The notes: generated by a model not told the origin, from the letters alone. Positions 1 through 3,862 are shown, numbered from the stretch's first letter. The stretch is 6,591 nt of DNA from Candidatus Atribacteria bacterium 1244-E10-H5-B2 (GCA_003575245.1 NMQN01000625.1:1-6591); one strand, 5' to 3'. Numbers and translations: made by a program.

Positions 1-245
1 TTTTTAATAGATTTTTTTATAGAAGATAATAAATCTTCTACATTAACACCCTCTTGATCTGCCAATTCGAGTATTTTTTTAGCTTGAGATCCAGTAAGAT
101 TAGATAGTTTATATTCTTCCATTTCCTTCTCACCTTCCTTTGTAATTATTGTTTTATAACCATTTATCCGGGATAATTCCACTTTTTTAATTCCCGGATT
201 TGCAAAGCCATCAAAATCATAAATAATCTCTATTTTTTCAGGCAT
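1..245 (-). CDS. Unknown protein, 3' end cut by window (81 residues seen)
   Basis: ATG at 245 follows AAGGGGG by seven bases; that site overlaps the stop of the 86-residue gene, so the two are likely co-transcribed. The frame is open to the window edge with no stop. The visible part is acidic: KIEIIYDFDGFANPGIKKVE, then a helical stretch (TGSQAKKILELADQEGVNVE). No known motif, membrane segment or catalytic residue set is evident. An inverted repeat (ATCCGGGA at 166-173, TCCCGGAT at 192-199) lies inside the coding sequence. I do not recognise the family. Confidence 0.78.
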   Translation of the reverse strand, partial: MPEKIEIIYDFDGFANPGIKKVELSRINGYKTIITKEGEKEMEEYKLSNLTGSQAKKILELADQEGVNVEDLLSSIKKSIK

Positions 246-258
246 AATTGATCCCCCT

Positions 259-519
259 TCATTCCCTGGATTTTCTCCTTTTCAGAGTATAATTCTTATA
301 CTTCTTAGGATTCTTCTTGCGCCACTTCTTATCATAATCAGGATGATCTTTTTTAAACTTTTTAGCGTATTCTATTTGACTTCGCCTGAGTTCCAAATAA
401 CTATCAGGATCATCAATTACCAATGTTTTTATATGATTCCGCCTCGATTCCTGGATTCCCATATTGACTAATTTCACCTTCATTTTAGAACTGATATTCA
501 TTTCAGATATTTTTTTCAA
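259..519 (-). CDS. Basic 86-residue protein, TTG start
   Basis: TTG at 519 is preceded by AAAGGTGAT with good spacing; the first in-frame ATG (501) has no ribosome site, so TTG is preferred. The N-terminus is ordinary helical sequence with a Val-Ile-Asp-Asp-Pro-Asp-Ser turn. The C-terminal half is very basic and aromatic (DHPDYDKKWRKKNPKKYKNY). This resembles the W-x-x-x-NP-x-K-Y helices found beside HNH domains and in phage DNA-binding proteins, but no HNH catalytic residues are present. Probable nucleic-acid binding is an inference. It is the first gene after the attenuator/antisense leader and 13 bases before the next gene. That would fit a replication or copy-number gene, though I recognise no Rep family. 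Confidence 0.8.
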   Translation of the reverse strand: MKKISEMNISSKMKVKLVNMGIQESRRNHIKTLVIDDPDSYLELRRSQIEYAKKFKKDHPDYDKKWRKKNPKKYKNYTLKRRKSRE

Positions 520-535
520 AATTCAATCACCTTTC

Positions 536-564
536 TTTACTTATTGCTCAAGTCCTGATAATAT
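536..564 (+). promoter_or_regulatory. Candidate plus-strand promoter for the antisense RNA
   Basis: TTTACT (536-541), 17-base spacer, TAATAT (559-564). Both hexamers are imperfect. The predicted start is about 571. Confidence 0.35.
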
Positions 565-566
565 AT

Positions 567-593
567 AAAAAGCCCGGTTATCTAATTACCTGG
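567..593 (-). terminator. Attenuator-like terminator in the minus-strand leader
   Basis: Minus strand CCAGGT (588-593) and ACCGGG (573-578) form a stem with one mismatch. It is followed by C and five U residues (571-567), then A/U-rich sequence. It stands about 50 bases before the start of the 86-residue gene and overlaps the antisense RNA region. Confidence 0.4.
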
Positions 594-631
594 TCGCCTA
601 GTTGGTGGTAACAGCAAGGCATATTTTTTTT
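571..631 (+). ncRNA. Candidate antisense RNA (about 60 nt) opposing the leader of the 86-residue gene
   Basis: Between a plausible plus-strand promoter and a good terminator lies RNA that would fold into two hairpins: CCCGGT/ACCTGG (one mismatch, nine-base loop) and the terminator stem. Its complement is the minus-strand leader. Size, two-hairpin shape and position resemble counter-transcribed RNAs that control plasmid replication genes. No coding frame lies within it. This is prediction from sequence only. Confidence 0.4.
596..631 (+). terminator. Intrinsic terminator of the predicted plus-strand RNA
   Basis: GCCTAGTTG (596-604) pairs with CAGCAAGGC (612-620), with one A-A mismatch and one G-U, around a GTGGTAA loop. 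ATA and T8 (624-631) follow. Confidence 0.6.
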
Positions 632-632
632 A

Positions 633-670
633 AAGAAGGGATCTTGATTTTCCTGGTCGGATCCCTTCTT
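633..670. repeat. Perfect 11-bp inverted repeat in the leader
   Basis: AAGAAGGGATC (633-643) and GATCCCTTCTT (660-670) pair perfectly around 16 bases. On the plus strand ATTTTC follows, a moderate terminator tail; on the minus strand A-rich sequence follows. The loop, CGACCAGGAAAATC on the minus strand, repeats CGACCAGG found again in the next stem (589-596). Confidence 0.65.
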
Positions 671-707
671 ATTTTCAACAAAAAAAACGTCATTAAAAGC
701 TATTTAT

Positions 708-806
708 TTAACTTCTAACAACGTCATAAACGCCATAATAGCAAGTTCCGATATTCAGTTTTCTACCACCGATATTTATTCTATCAAAAAAAAATATATT
801 TTTCAA
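708..806 (-). CDS. Possible 32-residue peptide with TTG start
   Basis: A TTG at 806 lies 11 bases after AGGAGAGG and opens a frame of 32 codons. The peptide starts KNIFFFDRINIGGRKLNIG and ends in an aromatic segment (TCYYGVYDVVRS). The composition is reasonable for a small peptide. However, the same bases also read as a promoter (TTGAAA, 17 bases, TAGAAT), which would start transcription inside the gene. Both cannot easily be primary functions. I favour the promoter and list this as a low-confidence alternative. No family recognised. Confidence 0.25.
   Translation of the reverse strand: MKNIFFFDRINIGGRKLNIGTCYYGVYDVVRS
778..806 (-). promoter_or_regulatory. Promoter for the 86-residue gene and its long leader
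   Basis: Minus strand TTGAAA (801-806), 17-base T-rich spacer, TAGAAT (778-783). The predicted start is near 771, giving a leader of about 250 bases before the TTG at 519. That leader contains a large hairpin (633-670), an attenuator-like stem (573-593) and the complement of a predicted plus-strand RNA. Confidence 0.6.
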
Positions 807-819
807 GTTTTTATTTTCC

Positions 820-859
820 TCTCCTGATCACCAAATTTTTTACCAGATTCTCCTGATCA
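820..859. repeat. Direct repeat of TCTCCTGATCA, period 29
   Basis: Exact 11-base copies at 820-830 and 849-859. On the minus strand each reads TGATCAGGAGA and contains a Shine-Dalgarno-like AGGAG. One copy overlaps the end of the 49-residue gene. Confidence 0.5.
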
Positions 860-989
860 GCTTTTTCCCTAAAATCTTATTTTTCCCACGTCTTAAAATT
901 TTACCTGGATCTCCACTCGTAATAACCCGGACATCATTAGCTTGCCTGGCCAGCTTATAGAGGAATGAAACGATTTTATTTAATTTCAT
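840..989 (-). CDS. Small basic protein, 49 residues, overlapping the membrane-protein gene
   Basis: ATG at 989 lies within the last codons of the 76-residue gene, with GGAGAT about eight bases upstream. The frame runs on to TAA at 840. The product ([20 protein letters not shown], then [20 protein letters not shown]) has a pattern I have seen in short proteins of low-GC mobile elements: Asn-Asp-Val, a Ser-Gly-x-Pro-x-Lys turn, then Arg/Lys-Asn-Lys-x-x-Gly. That recollection is not verified here. It is strongly basic and amphipathic, which could mean DNA or membrane-surface binding. Last gene of the HTH operon. The direct repeat TGATCAGGAGA begins in its final codons and recurs after its stop. 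Confidence 0.78.
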   Translation of the reverse strand: MKLNKIVSFLYKLARQANDVRVITSGDPGKILRRGKNKILGKKLIRRIW

Positions 990-1206
990 TTTTTTGATCT
1001 CCAGGATTCTCTATTGTTTTTTCTTTAATATTTTTATGCTTATCTTTTTTCTTTAACAATCCAAATTCCCATAGAGCATAATAGCCCATTACCAACGCCC
1101 ATAAGAATATTAAAATAGGGATCCTCATATCTCTTATAACACTCATTCCGAACGAAAACAGAAAAAAGACAAATATAAATCTTATAACTTTTACCGATAT
1201 TCTCAT
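976..1206 (-). CDS. Small two-span membrane protein, 76 residues
   Basis: ATG at 1206 follows AGGGGG ten bases upstream; the same AAGGGGG-type site precedes the 43-residue gene. Hydrophobic segments lie at about residues 6-24 ([18 protein letters not shown]) and 29-50 ([20 protein letters not shown]). They are separated by a short charged loop (RDMR) and followed by a hydrophilic Lys-rich tail of 25 residues. Both ends are probably cytoplasmic. I do not recognise a family. Placed between another membrane protein and a basic protein in the HTH operon, it may pair with the 43-residue product. Its 3' end overlaps the next gene by 14 bases and carries that gene's ribosome site. Confidence 0.82.
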   Translation of the reverse strand: MRISVKVIRFIFVFFLFSFGMSVIRDMRIPILIFLWALVMGYYALWEFGLLKKKDKHKNIKEKTIENPGDQKNEIK

Positions 1207-1221
1207 TTAATTAAAACCCCC

Positions 1222-1353
1222 TTATTTCTTTTTAAATGGATATTTCAAATAACGCTTATACACTTTAACTAACACAAATAACACGCCTGCTATCATTAAA
1301 ATTCTTATCAAATAAAAGCCAAAGAGAAATAATATTGTTTCTGTGGAATCCAT
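1222..1353 (-). CDS. Small single-pass membrane protein, 43 residues
   Basis: ATG at 1353 has AAGGGGG six bases upstream, overlapping the end of the HTH gene, so the two are probably read together. Residues 6-31 (ILFLFGFYLIRILMIAGVLF) form one hydrophobic span, interrupted by one Arg. A basic tail follows (VYKRYLKYPFKKK), predicting the C-terminus in the cytoplasm. No signal-peptidase site or known motif is seen. Small operon-encoded membrane proteins like this can be toxins, holin-like proteins or maintenance factors; nothing here decides among them. Support comes from the strong ribosome site and the tight fit between neighbours. Confidence 0.75.
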   Translation of the reverse strand: MDSTETILFLFGFYLIRILMIAGVLFVLVKVYKRYLKYPFKKK

Positions 1354-1364
1354 AATTTACCCCC

Positions 1365-1574
1365 TTATTTTTTTCCAATATATCGATCAAAATTTTTCGT
1401 TGAAACAAAATATCTCCTACCGAGTTTAATTGCTCCAGGTATTCTCCCAGTTCTTAAATATTTTCTTATGGTGCGTTTTTTTAGGCCTAAAATTGCCTCC
1501 AGATCCTCCACCTTGTAAAATTTAATATCTTTTATTTGCTTCCCTGGGTAAATTCTTTTAACTTTAGTTTCCAT
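1365..1574 (-). CDS. Excisionase/MerR-type helix-turn-helix protein, 69 residues
   Basis: ATG at 1574 follows AGAGGGG. Residues 19-66 fit the small winged HTH of excisionase-like (HTH_17) proteins. FYKVEDLEAILGLKKRTIRKY is the HTH, with the recognition helix RTIRKYL; GRIPGAIKLGRRYFVSTKNF is the wing and final helix. These proteins bind DNA, bending attachment sites for excision or regulating plasmid and phage promoters. No integrase is in the window, so excision is not shown. First gene of a four-gene operon behind a perfect promoter whose duplicated TGTATAAT could be its own operator (inferred). The N-terminal 18 residues are basic and probably flexible. The fold is confident; the exact role is open. 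Confidence 0.88.
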   Translation of the reverse strand: METKVKRIYPGKQIKDIKFYKVEDLEAILGLKKRTIRKYLRTGRIPGAIKLGRRYFVSTKNFDRYIGKK

Positions 1575-1627
1575 ATTTAAAACCCCTCTATAAGAAATTT
1601 ATTTGCATTTATTATACATCTATATCA

Positions 1628-1655
1628 ATTATACACCTACCATTTAGATTGTCAA
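1628..1655 (-). promoter_or_regulatory. Consensus promoter of the HTH operon
   Basis: Minus strand TTGACA (1650-1655), 16-base spacer, TATAAT (1628-1633): both hexamers are perfect. TGTATAAT recurs 17 bases downstream (TATAAT at 1611-1616), giving a second -10 or an operator repeat. The leader to the ATG at 1574 is about 47 bases. Confidence 0.85.
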
Positions 1656-1670
1656 ATAAATTTATTTTTA

Positions 1671-1741
1671 TCAGTCAGTAATTCGATATTCCGGATCTTC
1701 TTCTAACGAATCAAGAGAGAAAGCCGGACCGCCGGGATATT
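1671..1741 (-). pseudogene. Possible out-of-frame tail of the 72-residue gene
   Basis: The minus-strand frame YPGGPAFSLDSL, EEDPEYRITD then stop is open and has protein-like composition but lacks any ATG, GTG or TTG. It lies one base out of frame with an upstream stretch (KQYFRIAKEAIK) that is itself one base out of frame with the 72-residue gene. The suspect junctions are the A runs near 1743 and 1786. It could be gene decay, sequencing indels or chance. Confidence 0.35.
1716..1733. repeat. 18-bp repeat, copy B
   Basis: Second copy of the element at 2056-2073 (two mismatches). It lies just after the stop of the 72-residue gene. CCGGATC nearby at 1691-1697 could form a shorter stem with it. 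Confidence 0.6.
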
Positions 1742-1960
1742 TTAATAGCCTCTTTTGCTATTCTGAAATATTGCTTTTCTACGCTTTTCCTTTTCTCCGG
1801 AGTTCTCTTTTTCTTGAATGATTTTCTCGATAGATTTTAAAGCTATTAAATATTTAGATCTTTCGCTTTCGGTTAAACTTTCTTCTCTTTTCAATTCCCA
1901 TATATAAAAAGCCTGGGTTTGTTTTAAAGTCTTTAGTTTTATATTATTGATTCTTTTCAT
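1742..1960 (-). CDS. Unknown 72-residue helical protein, possibly frameshifted at the 3' end
   Basis: ATG at 1960 is preceded by GAGGTGAT with nine bases of spacing, an excellent ribosome site. Residues 1-53 look like a genuine charged helical protein (QTQAFYIWELKREESLTESE, RSKYLIALKSIEKIIQEKE). From about residue 58 the sequence becomes odd (RRKAIFQNSKRGY). The two other frames over and after this point look more protein-like: VEKQYFRIAKEAIK in one, then YPGGPAFSLDSLEEDPEYR to a TGA at 1671 in the other. Neither has a start codon. A longer ancestral gene of about 95 residues, broken by two single-base changes, would explain this. Otherwise it is an intact 72-residue gene. Family not recognised. 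The GC-rich double hairpin forms its leader. Confidence 0.75.
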   Translation of the reverse strand: MKRINNIKLKTLKQTQAFYIWELKREESLTESERSKYLIALKSIEKIIQEKENSGEKEKRRKAIFQNSKRGY

Positions 1961-1990
1961 TCAACAATTATCACCTCTAATTTCTAAATT

Positions 1991-2073
1991 CCCCTGCTCC
2001 CCGAAAAAGCACCGATCTAAAACGGAGAGCAGGGGATTAGCAGTCCGGAGAACGCATAGAAAACCGGACCGCC
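1991..2073 (-). ncRNA. GC-rich double hairpin (structured leader or intergenic RNA)
   Basis: Hairpin A: CCGGACCGCC (2064-2073) pairs with AGCAGTCCGG (2039-2048), 10 bp. Hairpin B: CCCCTGCTCCCCG (1991-2003) pairs with CGGAGAGCAGGGG (2023-2035), 13 bp, 19-base loop. All three non-Watson-Crick positions are A-C clashes if the RNA is plus strand, but G-U pairs if minus strand, which favours a functional minus-strand RNA. No U run follows, so it is not a simple terminator. A third small stem (AATTT/AAATT) and the Shine-Dalgarno of the 72-residue gene come next. No known riboswitch class was recognised. Confidence 0.5.
2056..2073. repeat. 18-bp repeat, copy A
   Basis: Matches 16 of 18 bases with 1716-1733. 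Both copies start 6-9 bases after the stop codon of a small gene. The shared core CCGGACCGCC is GC-rich in an AT-rich window. Confidence 0.6.
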
Positions 2074-2078
2074 AAAAT

Positions 2079-2342
2079 TTAAGCAGTCAATTTTATTCTC
2101 CTGGCGTTCGAACTCCAATTAAAATTTTCACTTGATAACTGCTTTCTAACTTTTACGATATCCGGATATTGCTCTTTTACAATGTTACCAGCTAATGAAT
2201 CGGCAAAAACAGAGGTCAAAATAAACCCCTTTTCTTCCAAGCTCTCTACTAATATTTCCACTTCCCCAGGCTCCAACATCGTGCATAGGATCTCTAATTT
2301 AAACATCCCCTCATCATTACTTAATTCTGTAAATTGTCTCAT
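2079..2342 (-). CDS. Unknown 87-residue protein, last gene of the TPR operon
   Basis: ATG at 2342 overlaps the zinc-ribbon stop, with AAGGAGG ten bases upstream. The first half is acidic and regular (TMLEPGEVEILVESLEEKGF), suggesting a small alpha/beta fold with a helix after a Pro-Gly turn. The C-terminal third is basic (VKVRKQLSSENFNW, SNARRIKLTA). No membrane segment, Cys pair or known catalytic motif is visible. I do not recognise the family. Its co-translation with a zinc ribbon and a TPR protein suggests the three act together. GC-rich hairpins begin six bases after its stop. Confidence 0.82.
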   Translation of the reverse strand: MRQFTELSNDEGMFKLEILCTMLEPGEVEILVESLEEKGFILTSVFADSLAGNIVKEQYPDIVKVRKQLSSENFNWSSNARRIKLTA

Positions 2343-2479
2343 TTCTTAAATTCCTCCTTAAATTTATACTTAGCAATTTCATTTACAGGCTCTAATTTGC
2401 CACCACAATTCTGACAGATCCCTTTTAAAGCCCAACCGAAGAAAACAGCACCGCAATCTTGACATCTGTATTCTGGCAT
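2339..2479 (-). CDS. Zinc-ribbon protein, 46 residues
   Basis: ATG at 2479 lies nine bases after AAAGGAG, which sits in the 3' end of the TPR gene. The sequence has two Cys-x2-Cys knuckles, CQDC (residues 6-9) and CQNC (22-25), with GG following the second, as in rubredoxin-type or FYDLN-type zinc ribbons. The C-terminal 15 residues are basic. One Zn ion is expected. The role could be nucleic-acid or protein binding; no specific function can be named. Its stop overlaps the next start as ATGA, so the two are probably translationally coupled. The short length makes it easy to miss, but the four cysteines and the strong ribosome site support it. Confidence 0.87.
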   Translation of the reverse strand: MPEYRCQDCGAVFFGWALKGICQNCGGKLEPVNEIAKYKFKEEFKK

Positions 2480-2483
2480 TTCT

Positions 2484-2831
2484 TTAATCTCCTTTCTTAT
2501 TCATTTTTAGATCCTTTAATTTATTTAAAACTCTAGCTTCATCATCGAATAACTTCCTCTTCCTATAAATTATAGCTAACCTTGTATACGGATGTTTACC
2601 GTCAAACTCTTCTTTAATATTTTTTTCGTATAATGCAATAGCTTCGTCTGTCTTGCCCGCTTTCTCTAACTCTTTTCCTTCTAAATTGCGACTAACAAAG
2701 GTATTTTCTATCTCCTCTAACTCCTCTCTGCGTTCCTCGATTAAGTCCATATCAGTATTTGAGCTTAAGAGTAATTTTTCATATTCGGCATCAAGCCTTT
2801 TATATTTTTGTCCTTCTGTTTCCTTTTCCAT
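2484..2831 (-). CDS. TPR-like small helical protein, 115 residues
   Basis: ATG at 2831 follows AAAGGAG with ten bases of spacing. Residues 1-45 are a charged, coiled-coil-prone helix (KYKRLDAEYEKLL, ERREELEEIE). Residues 49-75 (EKAGKTDEAIALYEKNI) and 80-106 (HPYTRLAIIYRKRKLFDDEA) read as two consecutive tetratricopeptide-type helix pairs. The A-Y/L-x-Y and small-residue spacing is typical. Similar short TPR proteins are common in mobile elements of low-GC bacteria, where their partners are mostly unknown; that is from memory. It is a protein-interaction module, not an enzyme. First gene of a tight operon: the zinc-ribbon start lies four bases after its stop, and that gene's ribosome site is inside this coding region. 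Confidence 0.87.
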   Translation of the reverse strand: MEKETEGQKYKRLDAEYEKLLLSSNTDMDLIEERREELEEIENTFVSRNLEGKELEKAGKTDEAIALYEKNIKEEFDGKHPYTRLAIIYRKRKLFDDEARVLNKLKDLKMNKKGD

Positions 2832-3068
2832 TAGTTTAAATCTCCTTTCTTATTTAATAACTTGCTCAGAATAGCCCAAAAAACGTCTCCTGATAGCTTA
2901 GATAGTATTTATTTTACCTTCAACGTATAATATCTACCCCCTTTCATTTACTAAGAATTTTGGAAAATGGACTAAAGTTATAAGAAATAAGGCTTTTTCG
3001 TTGATATCGCCAGTTATCAGGCCTTCAAATTTCGCTTTTAAGAGGGGTCAAGAAAACTTCGCTTGTCT
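2832..3068. other. Spacer between the 54-residue gene and the TPR operon
   Basis: A weak hairpin with AAGGC/GCCTT and inner TGATA/TATCA (about 2998-3024) could end the 54-residue transcript; its tail on the minus strand is ATTTCTT. A minus-strand TATTAT lies at 2927-2932 without a good -35. No convincing gene is present. Confidence 0.35.
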
Positions 3069-3233
3069 TTATACCTTATATTTGGCCTTTTCGGCTAAAT
3101 ACTTACGCCTTTTCTTTCTCAATCGCTTCAATCGCCTCTTTTTATTTAACCGGTTAAATTTTTTTAATCGGATCCCCTCTTTATTATTTTCCCTACACCA
3201 GGCCGGAGCAACCTCTAACTCCTCATTTACCAT
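3069..3233 (-). CDS. Small very basic protein, 54 residues
   Basis: ATG at 3233 is preceded by a strong ribosome site, AAGGTGGTG, five bases upstream, and by a near-consensus promoter 60-90 bp away. These signals, rather than similarity, are the main support. The product begins MVNEELEVAPAWCREN, then becomes almost entirely Arg/Lys with Leu and Tyr (RLNKKRRLKRLRKKRRKYLA). This suggests a charged helix binding DNA or RNA. I do not recognise a family. It is a monocistronic-looking gene between the repeat region and the TPR operon. Its leader contains CTGTAACC hairpin copy 1, so a regulator acting at those repeats could control it, or it could itself be that regulator. A plus-strand open frame over the same bases lacks such signals. 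Confidence 0.75.
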   Translation of the reverse strand: MVNEELEVAPAWCRENNKEGIRLKKFNRLNKKRRLKRLRKKRRKYLAEKAKYKV

Positions 3234-3254
3234 AATTCACCACCTTTTTATATA

Positions 3255-3287
3255 AATCTCCTGTAACCCCTATATCTAAAGGGTTTT
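3255..3287 (-). repeat. CTGTAACC hairpin, copy 1, in the leader of the 54-residue gene
   Basis: AATCTCCTGTAACC at 3255-3268; AACCC faces GGGTT across about 11 bases. In minus-strand RNA this gives a short 5' hairpin ending GGTTACAGGAGA, upstream of the true Shine-Dalgarno AAGGTGGTG. Confidence 0.55.
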
Positions 3288-3291
3288 ATCA

Positions 3292-3320
3292 ATTATTGAG
3301 TATTATTTATTTAATGTCAA
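3292..3320 (-). promoter_or_regulatory. Promoter of the 54-residue gene
   Basis: Minus strand TTGACA (3315-3320), 17-base spacer, AATAAT (3292-3297). The predicted start, near 3285, falls at the edge of CTGTAACC hairpin copy 1. That hairpin is therefore either an operator at the start site or the first structure of the mRNA. Confidence 0.7.
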
Positions 3321-3372
3321 AATCTTAACAAATCCCCTTTTTACCTGTTTTTAATCTCTTTTTGGCTTTTCC

Positions 3373-3407
3373 AATCTCCTGTAACCGTTGATATATAACG
3401 ATTACAG
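3373..3407 (-). repeat. CTGTAACC hairpin, copy 2, near-perfect 11-bp dyad
   Basis: CTGTAACCGTT (3379-3389) and AACGATTACAG (3397-3407) flank GATATAT. One position mismatches as plus-strand RNA (C-A) but pairs as U-G in minus-strand RNA. AATCTCCTGTAACC (3373-3386) matches copy 1 over 14 bases. Confidence 0.6.
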
Positions 3408-3461
3408 ATTTACAACGTCCTATAATTTATATTATGTAAAGCAATTCTCTTTTCCTCTATT

Positions 3462-3481
3462 CCCGGGGTCCTTAACCCGGG
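3462..3481. repeat. CCCGGG inverted repeat
   Basis: CCCGGG at 3462-3467 and 3476-3481, separated by GTCCTTAA. It is a GC-rich hairpin in otherwise AT-rich sequence. Neither side has a T run, so a terminator is unlikely. It may be a protein site or part of an origin. Confidence 0.5.
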
Positions 3482-3572
3482 TATGATCCTATTCGATATG
3501 CTTACAAAATCCTGCTAAAATGTTATATAAGATAAATAAAAAAGCAAGTATTCTATCAAAATAAATTCAACC

Positions 3573-3600
3573 ATCCTGTAACCTTTATTTTATATAGGTT
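3573..3600 (-). repeat. CTGTAACC hairpin, copy 3
   Basis: ATCCTGTAACC at 3573-3583, with AACCT (3580-3584) facing AGGTT (3596-3600) across 11 bases. ACAGATT follows at 3611-3617, as it does beside copy 2. Confidence 0.5.
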
Positions 3601-3754
3601 TTCTAATTTAACAGATTGGCCTACGTGTTAAATACAAATCCTTCTGACCTATCCCAATAAATTAACCCGGAGGCAATTGCTCGGAGAAACGAAAGGAATC
3701 TTATCCCCCCTCTATTTGATAAAAATGACCCCAAAATTACACTAAGAGCTATAC

Positions 3755-3794
3755 CACTCGGAGATCATTTTATCACTCGGAGAGCACTCGGAGA
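3755..3794. repeat. Cluster of three CACTCGGAGA direct repeats
   Basis: Exact copies at 3755-3764, 3774-3783 and 3785-3794, with a partial copy (CTCGGAGA) at 3680-3687. The copies fall in different reading frames of the only overlapping open frame, so the conservation is at DNA or RNA level. They could be iteron-like protein sites. The complement, TCTCCGAGTG, would be the form in a minus-strand transcript. Confidence 0.65.
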
Positions 3795-3832
3795 GCCTTC
3801 TGTAACCCTTATAAACAAAGGCTCCATTTTTT
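3793..3832 (+). terminator. Terminator-like hairpin holding a CTGTAACC copy
   Basis: GAGCCTT (3793-3799) pairs with AAGGCTC (3818-3824), then CA and T6 on the plus strand. The 18-base loop contains CTGTAACC (3800-3807). The geometry fits an intrinsic terminator for plus-strand RNA, but no plus-strand gene or clear promoter was found upstream. It may instead be one of the CTGTAACC hairpins. Confidence 0.4.
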
Positions 3833-3862
3833 CGCTTTTTTCGGGTTTTTCGCTTTTTTCGG
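3828..3862. repeat. Tandem 17-mer pyrimidine tract
   Basis: TTTTTCGCTTTTTTCGG occurs exactly twice (3828-3844, 3846-3862), period 18, followed by more T runs to about 3878. The plus strand is nearly pure pyrimidine apart from G in CG steps. It could be an easily melted or bent element, or low-complexity slippage. Confidence 0.6.

Noticed and set aside
571..631. tRNA-like sequence (GTTGGTGGTAACAGC)
   Set aside because: Resembles a D-arm by eye, but no acceptor stem, anticodon arm or T-arm can be placed; the terminator explanation is better.
1947..2135. Plus-strand open frame across the GC-rich hairpins
   Set aside because: Shadow of the 87- and 72-residue genes and the structured spacer; no ribosome site.
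2653..2874. Plus-strand open frame opposite the TPR gene
   Set aside because: Ser/Leu-rich mirror of a well-supported minus-strand gene.
2934..3047. In-frame open stretch after the 54-residue gene (KFEGLITGDINEKALFLIT)
   Set aside because: Reads like protein but has no start codon and follows two stops; possibly a decayed tail, too weak to list.
3001..3255. Plus-strand open frame opposite the 54-residue gene
   Set aside because: Phe/Leu/Asn-rich mirror; the minus strand has promoter and ribosome site, this one has neither.
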